A stretch of DNA of 64,000 nucleotides from Paraburkholderia sp. CNPSo 3274 (lineage in GTDB: Bacteria > Pseudomonadota > Gammaproteobacteria > Burkholderiales > Burkholderiaceae): contig NZ_JAMBPR010000029.1 in NCBI RefSeq assembly GCF_024206475.1, positions 35,718 to 99,717 of the forward strand, given 5' to 3'. The position numbers were made by a program, and so were the translations under genes. This document shows, piece by piece, positions 55,067 through 63,057 of this stretch (its first letter is position 1; every line of letters begins with the position of its first letter). Under the pieces are notes generated by a model, which was given only the letters and a program-made list of their open reading frames with translations, did no database searches and was not told the origin of the DNA.

Positions 55067-55855
55067 ATGAGCAGGATCCATCCCACTGCGGTCGTCGAAT
55101 CGGGCGCGCAGGTCGACGAATCGGTCGAAATTGGGCCGTTCGCGGTCATCGGTGCGAACGTCACCATCGGTGCGCGCACGAAGGTCGGTTCGCATAGCGT
55201 GCTGGAAGGTCACACGACGATTGGCGAAGACAACACGATCGGCCACTACGCGTCGATCGGCGGCCGTCCGCAGGACATGAAGTACAGGGGCGAGCCCACG
55301 AAGCTCGTGATCGGCAACCGCAATACCATCCGCGAGTTCACGACGCTGCATACGGGCACGGTGCAGGACACCGGCGTCACGATCATCGGCGACGACAACT
55401 GGATCATGGCCTACGTGCACGTGGGCCACGACTGCCGTCTGGGCAACAACGTCATCATGTCGAGCAACGCGCAGCTCGCGGGCCATGTGTTCGTCGAAGA
55501 CCACGCGATCGTCGGTGGCATGACCGGCGTGCACCAGTTCGTGCGCATTGGCGCGCATTCGATGGTGGGCGGCGCCTCGGCGCTCGTGCAGGACGTGCCG
55601 CCGTTCGTGATCGCCGCCGGCAACAAGGCGGTGCCGCACGGCATCAACGTCGAAGGTCTGCGCCGTCGCGGCTTTTCGGCTGATGCGATTTCCGCGCTGC
55701 GCTCGGCGTATCGCACGCTCTACAAGAACGGGCTCTCGCTCGAAGAGGCGAAGGTGCAGCTCGCCGACCTCGCGCAGGCGGGCGGCGACGGCGACGTGCA
55801 CGTGAAGGCGCTGCTCGACTTCGTCGAGCAGTCGCAACGCGGCATCATTCGCTGA
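55067..55855 (+). CDS. lpxA: UDP-N-acetylglucosamine acyltransferase
   Basis: The first step of lipid A synthesis. The 262-residue trimeric beta-helix protein begins MSRIHPTAVVESGAQVDESV and contains the catalytic His in MAYVHVGHDCRLGNN and the acyl-ruler region VGGMTGVHQFVRIG. A helical C-terminal part starts near 195 (GINVEGLRRRGFSADAISAL). It lies 3 bp before lpxB. Confidence 0.98.
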   Translation: MSRIHPTAVVESGAQVDESVEIGPFAVIGANVTIGARTKVGSHSVLEGHTTIGEDNTIGHYASIGGRPQDMKYRGEPTKLVIGNRNTIREFTTLHTGTVQDTGVTIIGDDNWIMAYVHVGHDCRLGNNVIMSSNAQLAGHVFVEDHAIVGGMTGVHQFVRIGAHSMVGGASALVQDVPPFVIAAGNKAVPHGINVEGLRRRGFSADAISALRSAYRTLYKNGLSLEEAKVQLADLAQAGGDGDVHVKALLDFVEQSQRGIIR

Positions 55856-55858
55856 TCG

Positions 55859-57028
55859 ATGGCGCTGCAAACGCGTCCGCTGCGTCTCGCGATGGTCGCC
55901 GGCGAGCCGTCCGGCGACCTGCTTGCGTCGTCGCTGCTCGCTGGGCTCAAAGCCCGCTTGCCAGACACTACGCAGTACTACGGAATCGGCGGCCCGCGCA
56001 TGACGGCCGCCGGCTTCGACACGCACTGGCCGATGGAAAAGCTCTCGGTGCGCGGCTACGTCGAGGCGCTGCGGCACATTCCCGAGATTCTGCGCATCCG
56101 CAACGAGCTCAAGCATCAGCTGCTGGCCGAACCGCCTGACGCTTTCATCGGCGTGGATGCGCCTGACTTCAATTTCGGCCTCGAGCACGCGCTGCGCGAC
56201 GCGGGCATTCCGACGATCCACTTCGTCTGCCCGTCGATCTGGGCGTGGCGTGGCGGTCGTATCAAGAAGATCCAGAAGGCCGTGGATCACATGCTGTGCG
56301 TGTTTCCGTTCGAAACGGCGCTCCTCGAGAAGTCCGGGGTGGCGGCATCGTACGTGGGCCATCCGCTCGCCGACGAGATTCCGCTCGAACCGGACATGCC
56401 CGGAGCGCGCCGTACACTGGGTATGCCGGAAAGCGGCCCGGTGATCGCGGTGCTGCCGGGCAGCCGCCGCTCGGAAATCAACCTGATCGGCCCGACCTTC
56501 TTCGACGCGATGCAGATCATGCAGCAGCGCGAGCCGGCGCTGCGTTTCGTGATGCCGGCGGCAACGCCGGCTATCCACACGCAGCTGCAGGAACTCGCGA
56601 ATGCGCATCAGGGTCTCGCGCTCACGATCATCGACGGCCAGTCGCAACTCGCCATGACGGCCGCCGACGCGATCCTCGTGAAGAGCGGCACGGTCACGCT
56701 CGAAGCGGCGCTGCTCAAGAAGCCGATGGTCATCTCCTACAAGGTGCCCTGGCTCACGGGGCAGATCATGCGCCGCCAGGCCTATCTGCCTTACGTGGGC
56801 CTGCCGAACATTCTCGCGGGCCGCTTCGTCGTGCCGGAAATCCTGCAGCACTTCGCGACGCCGGAGGCGCTTGCCGACGCGACACTCACGCAGTTGCAGG
56901 ACGAGGCAAACCGGCGCACGCTGACCGAGGTGTTCACGCAGATGCATCTGACCCTGCGCCAGAACACCGCGGAGCGCGCGGCCGAGGTGGTCGCGAGCAT
57001 CGTCGAACGCCGAAAGGGGCGGGCATGA
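55859..57028 (+). CDS. lpxB: lipid-A-disaccharide synthase
   Basis: A glycosyltransferase (GT19) that joins UDP-diacylglucosamine and lipid X. The 389-residue protein has MVAGEPSGDLLASSLLAGLK at the start, GVDAPDFNFGLE, CPSIWAWRGGRIKKIQKAVD, and the donor-site AVLPGSRRSEINLI. Length is normal. The stop overlaps the rnhB start by 4 nt (ATGA). Confidence 0.98.
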   Translation: MALQTRPLRLAMVAGEPSGDLLASSLLAGLKARLPDTTQYYGIGGPRMTAAGFDTHWPMEKLSVRGYVEALRHIPEILRIRNELKHQLLAEPPDAFIGVDAPDFNFGLEHALRDAGIPTIHFVCPSIWAWRGGRIKKIQKAVDHMLCVFPFETALLEKSGVAASYVGHPLADEIPLEPDMPGARRTLGMPESGPVIAVLPGSRRSEINLIGPTFFDAMQIMQQREPALRFVMPAATPAIHTQLQELANAHQGLALTIIDGQSQLAMTAADAILVKSGTVTLEAALLKKPMVISYKVPWLTGQIMRRQAYLPYVGLPNILAGRFVVPEILQHFATPEALADATLTQLQDEANRRTLTEVFTQMHLTLRQNTAERAAEVVASIVERRKGRA

Positions 57029-57801
57029 GCGAGCGCACGACCAGGCGCACAACGGCGCCAGCCGTGAAAAAGCCGCCGTCGCAGGCGGCGCTCAAGCTCG
57101 CCGCGCGTCGCAAGGCTGCGCGGCAGGCCGGACTGCTGTTCGAATCGCCAGACGACGTGATTTGCGGCGTGGACGAGGCCGGCCGCGGGCCGCTCGCTGG
57201 GCCTGTGGTCGCGGCGGCCGTGATTCTCGATCCGGCCCGGCCGATTCGCGGGCTCGACGATTCGAAGGTGCTGACGGCGCAGGCGCGCGAAACGCTCTAC
57301 GAGCGTATCGTCGAACGCTCGCTCGCGTGGTGCGTCGCGTCGGCGAGCGTCGAGGAAATCGACACGCTCAACATCCTGCACGCGACGATGCTGGCGATGC
57401 GGCGTGCGGTTGAAGGCTTGAGCATTGTGCCGACGCTCGCGAAGATCGACGGCAATCGCTGCCCGGTGATGCCGGTGCGCAGCGAAGCGGTGATTGGCGG
57501 CGACGCGCTCGTGCCGAGTATCTCGGCGGCGTCGATCATCGCCAAGGTCACGCGTGACCGCATGCTGGTCGATCTGCACCAACGCCATCCGCATTATGGT
57601 TTCGACGCCCATGCGGGCTACGGCACGCCGCAGCACCTCGAAGCGTTGCGGGCGCATGGTCCGTGTGAGCACCACCGGCGCTCGTTCGCGCCCGTGCGCG
57701 ACGCGTATGCGCTGCACGGCGTCGTCCTGCCCGGTGCTTCGACAATGGTTGGCGCCGCCGCCGGCCTCGAAGAAGGCGACGCCTTCGCGCCACTCCCTTG
57801 A
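57025..57801 (+). CDS. rnhB: ribonuclease HII
   Basis: This enzyme removes ribonucleotides and RNA primers from DNA. The 258-residue protein has the DEAG metal motif CGVDEAGRGPLAGPV (Asp50, Glu51), KIDGNRCP, SISAASIIAKVTRDRM and HPHYGFDAHAGYGT. The first 40 residues are a basic extension (KLAARRKAARQAG) absent from shorter homologues, perhaps for nucleic-acid binding. It is coupled to lpxB by overlap. Confidence 0.97.
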   Translation: MSERTTRRTTAPAVKKPPSQAALKLAARRKAARQAGLLFESPDDVICGVDEAGRGPLAGPVVAAAVILDPARPIRGLDDSKVLTAQARETLYERIVERSLAWCVASASVEEIDTLNILHATMLAMRRAVEGLSIVPTLAKIDGNRCPVMPVRSEAVIGGDALVPSISAASIIAKVTRDRMLVDLHQRHPHYGFDAHAGYGTPQHLEALRAHGPCEHHRRSFAPVRDAYALHGVVLPGASTMVGAAAGLEEGDAFAPLP

Positions 57802-57905
57802 GCCGCCGCTAACGGCGTCTCACGCGAGCCGGCGCCGTTTCGTGCAGTGCCGGCACCGCCGTTTTTCTATCTCCCGATCCCTCATTTGATACGCCAGGGC
57901 CGCCC

Positions 57906-58691
57906 GTGAAAGCCATTACCTCGCGCGACAATCCGCTCTACAAGCGCCTGAAGGCGCTCGCCGGCTCGACGCATCAACAGCGGCGCAGCCATCAGGCTTT
58001 GCTCGAAGGCTTCCATCTCGCGAGCGCGTGGCTCGACGGCGGTACGCAGCCCGAGTACTGCGTGGTGACCGAAGGCGCGCTCGCGCATGAAGAAGCGCGG
58101 GCCATCGTCGCCCGAGTGGACGAGCGCCGCGTGATCACACTGCCCGATGCGCTCTTCGGGCAGCTCTCGAACGTTATGCACGGCATGGGGCTGCTGCTGC
58201 TCGTCGATATGCCGGAGGCGCAGTTGCCCGCGCGCGTCGGATCGACCTGCCTCGTGCTCGACGGATTGCAGGACGCCGGCAACGTCGGCTCGATCCTGCG
58301 CAGCGCGGCGGCGGCCGGCATCGACAAGGTGTTTTGCACGCCGGGCACGGCCTATGTGTGGTCGTCGAAGGTGCTGCGCTCGGCAATGGGCGCGCATTTC
58401 CTCTTGCAGATCTATGAGAACGCGGAGGCCGAAGCGCTCGTCGAGATGCTTGGCGTGCCGGTGGTCATCACCGATTCGCACGGCGCGCAGGCGATCGACG
58501 AGGCCGATCTCACGGGCCAGGTCGCGTGGGTGTTCGGCAACGAAGGGGCGGGCGTCTCGCAGGTATGGCGTGACGCGGCCGCGCTGCGCGTAACGATTCC
58601 GCAGCCGGGCGGCATGGAGTCGCTCAACGTCGCGGCGGCGGCGGCGGTGTGCGTGTTCGAGCAATGCCGGCAGCAGCGGCACGCACGTTGA
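57906..58691 (+). CDS. TrmH/SpoU-family RNA 2'-O-methyltransferase
   Basis: A 261-residue SPOUT methyltransferase. The N-terminal substrate-binding part begins MKAITSRDNPLYKRLKALAG. The knotted catalytic domain has LVLDGLQDAGNVGSILRSAA (motif 1), WVFGNEGAGVS (motif 2) and IPQPGGMESLNVAAAAAVC (motif 3). It resembles rRNA enzymes of the RlmB/TsnR type; the exact target nucleotide cannot be fixed. It is the last gene of the long plus-strand series and ends at a strong terminator. Confidence 0.93.
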   Translation: MKAITSRDNPLYKRLKALAGSTHQQRRSHQALLEGFHLASAWLDGGTQPEYCVVTEGALAHEEARAIVARVDERRVITLPDALFGQLSNVMHGMGLLLLVDMPEAQLPARVGSTCLVLDGLQDAGNVGSILRSAAAAGIDKVFCTPGTAYVWSSKVLRSAMGAHFLLQIYENAEAEALVEMLGVPVVITDSHGAQAIDEADLTGQVAWVFGNEGAGVSQVWRDAAALRVTIPQPGGMESLNVAAAAAVCVFEQCRQQRHAR

Positions 58692-58711
58692 CGCTCGCGC
58701 CAGTGAGCAAT

Positions 58712-58737
58712 AAAAAAGCCCGCGATGCGGGCTTTTT
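58712..58737. terminator. bidirectional rho-independent terminator
   Basis: A perfect AAAAAGCCCGC / GCGGGCTTTTT stem with a 3-nt loop and A/T tracts lies 20 bp after the methyltransferase stop. It also faces the end of the convergent ppsR gene. Confidence 0.93.
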
Positions 58738-58755
58738 CGTTTCAGGCGGGCCGTT

Positions 58756-59571
58756 TCAATACGACGGCTTGTCGATGCGAATTTCCTGCAGGATCGTGGT
58801 GGCGATTTCCTCGATCGACTTGTGTGTCGACGAGAGCCACTTGATGCCTTCGCGCCGCATCATCGCCTCGGCTTCGTTCACCTCATAGCGGCAATTTTCC
58901 AGCGCGGCGTACTTGCTGCCGGGCCGCCGCTCGTTGCGGATCTCGGTAAGGCGCTGCGGATCGATCGAGAGGCCGAATATCTTCGTGCGATGCGAAAGCA
59001 ACGGATTCGGCAGCTTGCCGCGCTCGAAATCGTCCGGGATGAGCGGGTAGTTCGCGGCCTTCACACCGTACTGCATCGCGAGATACAGGCTCGTAGGTGT
59101 CTTGCCGCTGCGCGACACGCCCACGAGGATCACGTCGGCGTCGGCGAGATTGCGGTCGGACTGGCCGTCGTCGTGCGCGAGCGAGAAGTTGATCGCCTCG
59201 ATACGGTTCTTGTATTCGTCGGTGTCGGCGTTCTGGTGGCCGCGGCCCATGGCGTGGCTCGACTTGAGCTCCAGCTCCTGCTCGAGCGGTTCCACGAAGG
59301 TCTGGAACATGTCCATCACGAGCGCATTCGCCCGTTTGACGATCTCGTTCGAGTTGCTGTCCACCAGCGTCGTGAACACGATCGGGCGGCGGCCTTCCTG
59401 CACGGCGGCTTCGTTGATCTTCTCGGCGGTCGAGTAGGCCTTTTCGGACGAATCGACAAAGGGCACGCGTACGAGGCGGAACTTCTGGTCGAACTGCGAC
59501 AGGATCGAATGCGCGAAAGTTTCGGCAGTGATCCCGGTACCGTCGGAGACGATGAATACGGTGGGCGGCAT
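58756..59571 (-). CDS. ppsR: PEP synthase regulatory protein (bifunctional kinase/pyrophosphorylase)
   Basis: PSRP inactivates PEP synthase by ADP-dependent phosphorylation of a threonine and reactivates it by Pi-dependent dephosphorylation. The 271-residue DUF299 protein begins MPPTVFIVSDGTGITAETFA, and the P-loop is GVSRSGKTPTSLYLAMQYG (about 150-168). The ATG at 59571 is chosen where this motif starts. It is divergent from ppsA, its target, with a 401-bp intergenic region between. Confidence 0.96.
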   Translation of the reverse strand: MPPTVFIVSDGTGITAETFAHSILSQFDQKFRLVRVPFVDSSEKAYSTAEKINEAAVQEGRRPIVFTTLVDSNSNEIVKRANALVMDMFQTFVEPLEQELELKSSHAMGRGHQNADTDEYKNRIEAINFSLAHDDGQSDRNLADADVILVGVSRSGKTPTSLYLAMQYGVKAANYPLIPDDFERGKLPNPLLSHRTKIFGLSIDPQRLTEIRNERRPGSKYAALENCRYEVNEAEAMMRREGIKWLSSTHKSIEEIATTILQEIRIDKPSY

Positions 59572-59972
59572 CGGTTGAGGCTGGGTACGTGAGCTGCAGG
59601 GCTGCTCGGGACAGGCTTGGGCGCCCGGAAAGCCCCGTCCGGCGGGACCGAGGGGCAATTCTCGCCGACTGGCACAAATTCAAGAGTCGGCACGGTAGAA
59701 TAGCGGCAACCTGTTGGATAAGCAATTGCAGTGCAACCGCGCCAAACAGCCGTCTATCGCGGCGCATTCTGGTGTCAATTTGCAGCGATTTCATCTAACA
59801 CCATGGAATCGCGCGCATCTTCGTGCTTTTCCATTGAATGGAAATTCGCTCACGGCATGTGAGCGATTGCTTCTCCAACAGGTTGCGCAAGACGCGAATC
59901 CGCTTCCAATGGGCGGACCGCGTTCGAGCCCACTTGCGCAATCGTGAATTTTTTTCACACTTAGGGGCTTGT
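59572..59972. other. ppsR/ppsA divergent regulatory region
   Basis: A 401-bp non-coding gap between regulator and target. It contains two consecutive inverted repeats (listed separately) and a T-rich stretch just before ppsA. No ORF is supported. Confidence 0.55.
59830..59866. promoter_or_regulatory. two adjacent inverted repeats upstream of ppsA
   Basis: TCCATT-G-AATGGA (59830-59842) is followed 3 bp later by TCGCTCAC-GGCAT-GTGAGCGA (59846-59866), both perfect. They lie 107-143 bp before the ppsA start and could be operator sites or successive hairpins in a leader. Confidence 0.55.
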
Positions 59973-62372
59973 ATGACTAACACCGTTGCCAAGGATCAGG
60001 CGTATGTAGTGCCTTTCGAGCAGTTGCGGATGACCGATGTCGAGATCGTGGGCGGCAAGAACGCCTCGCTCGGCGAAATGATCAGCCAGTTGGCTGAGGC
60101 AGGTGTGCGAGTGCCCACGGGCTTCGCGACGAGCGCGCTCGCCTTCCGCGACTTCCTGAAACATAACAACCTGACCGAACGGATCGCCGCTCGCCTGGAG
60201 ACGTTCGACGTCGACGACGTGAAGGCGCTGGCCGAAGCTGGCAAGGAGATCCGTCAATGGATCATCGACGCGCCGCTGCAGCCGAAACTCGAAGCGGAGA
60301 TCCGCGCCGGTTTCGAGACGCTGCAGAACGGTTCGCCGTCTGAGCTCTCGTTCGCCGTGCGTTCGTCGGCAACGGCGGAAGACCTGCCCGACGCATCGTT
60401 TGCTGGTCAGCAGGAAAGCTACCTTAACGTGGTGGGCATCGAGGACGTGCTCGATCGCCTCAAGCACGTTTTCGCGTCGCTCTACAACGACCGCGCTATT
60501 TCCTATCGCGTCCACAAGGGCTTCACCCACGCCGAAGTCGCGCTGTCGGCTGGCGTGCAGCGCATGGTCCGTTCGGATCGCGGCGCCGCAGGCGTGATGT
60601 TCACGCTGGACACGGAATCGGGCTTCAAGGATGCCGTCTTCATCACGTCGAGCTACGGCCTCGGTGAAACGGTCGTGCAGGGCGCAGTGAATCCGGACGA
60701 GTTCTACGTCTTCAAGACCACGCTCGCTCAAGGCAAGGCTCCGATCATCCGCCGCTCGATCGGCTCGAAGCTCATCAAGATGGAATTCACGCAGCCGGGC
60801 GAGCCGGGCCGCGTGAAGACGGTCGACGTTTCGCACGAACAGCGCAACCGCTTCTCGATCACCGACGAAGACGTGATCGAGTTGGCCAAGTACGCCGTCA
60901 TCATCGAGAAGCACTACCAGCGTCCGATGGACATCGAGTGGGGCAAGGACGGTCTCGATGGCAAGATCTTCATTCTCCAGGCGCGTCCGGAGACTGTGAA
61001 GAGCCAGGCCGCCGGCAAGGTCGAGCAGCGCTTCAAGCTCAAGGGCCAGTCGCAGGTGCTCGCAACGGGCCGCGCGATCGGCCAGAAGATCGGCGCGGGC
61101 CGCGTGAAGGTGATTCACGATCCGTCCGAAATGGAACGCGTGCAGCCGGGCGACGTGCTGGTCGCCGACATGACCGACCCGAACTGGGAGCCGGTGATGA
61201 AGCGCGCAGCGGCGATCGTCACGAACCGTGGCGGCCGTACTTGCCACGCGGCGATCATCGCGCGCGAGCTGGGCGTGCCGGCCGTGGTGGGCTGTGGCGA
61301 CGCGACCGACGTGCTGAAGGACGGCGCGCTCGTGACGGTTTCGTGCGCGGAAGGCGACGAAGGCCGGATTTACGACGGTCTGCTGGAAACGGAAGTCAGC
61401 GAAGTCCAGCGTGGCGAGCTGCCGTCGATTCCGGTCAAGATCATGATGAACGTGGGCAATCCGCAGCTCGCGTTCGACTTCTCGCAACTGCCGAATGCGG
61501 GTGTTGGCCTCGCGCGTCTCGAGTTCATCATCAACAACAATATCGGCGTGCACCCGAAGGCGATCCTCGAGTACCCGAATATCGACGCGGACCTGAAGAA
61601 GGCCGTGGAAAGCGTTGCGCGCGGGCACGCCTCGCCGCGCGCGTTCTACGTCGACAAGCTCACGGAAGGCATCGCCACGATTGCGGCGGCGTTCTATCCG
61701 AAGCCCGTGATCGTGCGTCTCTCGGACTTCAAGTCGAACGAGTACAAGAAGCTGATCGGCGGTTCGCGCTACGAGCCGGACGAAGAAAACCCGATGCTGG
61801 GTTTCCGGGGCGCGTCGCGTTATATCGCCGAGGACTTCGCGCAGGCGTTCGAAATGGAGTGCCTGGCGCTCAAGCGTGTGCGTGAAGAAATGGGTCTCAC
61901 GAACGTCGAGATCATGGTGCCGTTCGTGCGTACGCTCAAGCAAGCGGAGCGCGTGGTTGGCCTGCTCGAGAAGTTCGGCCTGAAGCGCGGCGTGAACGAC
62001 CTCAAGCTGATCATGATGTGCGAAGTGCCGTCGAACGCGATTCTCGCGGAAGAGTTTCTGCAGTACTTCGACGGCTTCTCGATCGGCTCGAACGATCTCA
62101 CGCAGCTCACGCTCGGCCTCGACCGGGACTCGGGCATGGAACTGCTGGCCGTCGACTTCGACGAGCGCGATCCGGCCGTGAAGTTCATGCTCAAGCGCGC
62201 GATCGAAACCTGCCGCCGCTTGAACAAGTACGTCGGCATCTGCGGTCAGGGCCCGTCCGACCACCCGGACTTCGCCCAGTGGCTCGCGGAAGAAGGCATC
62301 GCTTCGATCTCGCTGAACCCGGACTCGGTTATCGAGACGTGGCAGCAGCTGGCGAAGTCGCAGTCGAAGTAA
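59973..62372 (+). CDS. ppsA: phosphoenolpyruvate synthase
   Basis: This enzyme converts pyruvate and ATP to PEP, AMP and Pi for gluconeogenesis. The 799-residue protein has the N-terminal ATP-grasp domain (GGKNASLGEMISQL; AVRSSATAEDLPDASFAGQQ) and the phosphohistidine domain GGRTCHAAIIARELGVPAVV with His425; the threonine just before (TCH) is the PSRP target in the family. The C-terminal TIM barrel has GSNDLTQLTLGLDRDSG and the catalytic Cys in GICGQGPSDHPDF. ATG 59973 is chosen over an upstream in-frame ATG at 59838 because homology starts here. It acts with the divergent ppsR and, metabolically, with the glyoxylate shunt at the other end of the window. Confidence 0.98.
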   Translation: MTNTVAKDQAYVVPFEQLRMTDVEIVGGKNASLGEMISQLAEAGVRVPTGFATSALAFRDFLKHNNLTERIAARLETFDVDDVKALAEAGKEIRQWIIDAPLQPKLEAEIRAGFETLQNGSPSELSFAVRSSATAEDLPDASFAGQQESYLNVVGIEDVLDRLKHVFASLYNDRAISYRVHKGFTHAEVALSAGVQRMVRSDRGAAGVMFTLDTESGFKDAVFITSSYGLGETVVQGAVNPDEFYVFKTTLAQGKAPIIRRSIGSKLIKMEFTQPGEPGRVKTVDVSHEQRNRFSITDEDVIELAKYAVIIEKHYQRPMDIEWGKDGLDGKIFILQARPETVKSQAAGKVEQRFKLKGQSQVLATGRAIGQKIGAGRVKVIHDPSEMERVQPGDVLVADMTDPNWEPVMKRAAAIVTNRGGRTCHAAIIARELGVPAVVGCGDATDVLKDGALVTVSCAEGDEGRIYDGLLETEVSEVQRGELPSIPVKIMMNVGNPQLAFDFSQLPNAGVGLARLEFIINNNIGVHPKAILEYPNIDADLKKAVESVARGHASPRAFYVDKLTEGIATIAAAFYPKPVIVRLSDFKSNEYKKLIGGSRYEPDEENPMLGFRGASRYIAEDFAQAFEMECLALKRVREEMGLTNVEIMVPFVRTLKQAERVVGLLEKFGLKRGVNDLKLIMMCEVPSNAILAEEFLQYFDGFSIGSNDLTQLTLGLDRDSGMELLAVDFDERDPAVKFMLKRAIETCRRLNKYVGICGQGPSDHPDFAQWLAEEGIASISLNPDSVIETWQQLAKSQSK

Positions 62373-62472
62373 GCGCGGTGCCGAGGGGGGCAATCTTCGG
62401 CACATGCGGAGCTTGATGCAGCTTCCCGTGCGTCATTGCACGCTGCGGAAAAAAGTGTCAGCTTCGTGCTAT

Positions 62473-62499
62473 AACACCCCGGTCTATCCGGGGTGTTTT
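62473..62499 (+). terminator. probable terminator after ppsA
   Basis: A perfect 10-bp stem AACACCCCGG / CCGGGGTGTT with a 5-nt loop is followed by a short T tract. It is 100 bp after ppsA and 16 bp before the nfeD start, so it could also be a leader hairpin of nfeD. Confidence 0.7.
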
Positions 62500-62515
62500 A
62501 CTTTGGGAGGTCGTC

Positions 62516-63001
62516 GTGGGTCCGCATGGTTTGTTCTGGTGGATTGCCGCAGGCGTACTCATCGTCGCCGAGCTGATGACCGGCACGTTCTACCTCTTGA
62601 TGATCGCGCTCGGCTTTCTCGCCGGCGCGCTCAGCTATGAGCTTGGCGCGCCGCTCGACGTGCAGCTGATTGTCGCGGCGGTGGTTGGGCTCGCGGCCGT
62701 GATTACGCTGCGGCGCTCGCGCTTTGGACGCCGCCGGCGCATGACCGACGCCTCGACCGATCCGGGCGTGAACCTCGATATTGGCGCGACACTTGCTGTC
62801 GCCGCATGGCGTGACGGGCGCGCGCGCACGATGTATCGCGGCGCCGAATGGGACGTCGAACTCGCGCCTGGCGAGCCCGAAGATGCGCCTCTCTATGAAA
62901 TCAAGGCGCTGCGCGGCAGTTGCCTCGTCGTCGCGGCGAAGCGCGAGCGGCGCGAAGCCGATGCGCCCGGCACCGCTCGCGACGGCGCGCGCCACGCGTG
63001 A
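62516..63001 (+). CDS. NfeD-family membrane protein
   Basis: A 161-residue short NfeD protein. It has two N-terminal membrane segments (WWIAAGVLIVAELMTGTFYL and LIVAAVVGLAAVITL), then a basic stop (RRSRFGRRRRM), and a cytoplasmic OB-fold domain ending in LVVAAKR. Such proteins are partners of SPFH/stomatin proteins in membrane microdomains. The start is a GTG at 62516 with GGGAGG upstream. It is followed 57 bp later by an SPFH gene, the usual operon pair. Confidence 0.9.
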   Translation: MGPHGLFWWIAAGVLIVAELMTGTFYLLMIALGFLAGALSYELGAPLDVQLIVAAVVGLAAVITLRRSRFGRRRRMTDASTDPGVNLDIGATLAVAAWRDGRARTMYRGAEWDVELAPGEPEDAPLYEIKALRGSCLVVAAKRERREADAPGTARDGARHA

Positions 63002-63057
63002 CTGGCCGATTTCAAAATCACACCAACACACCACACAGAAGCGAACGGAGGTCCCGT

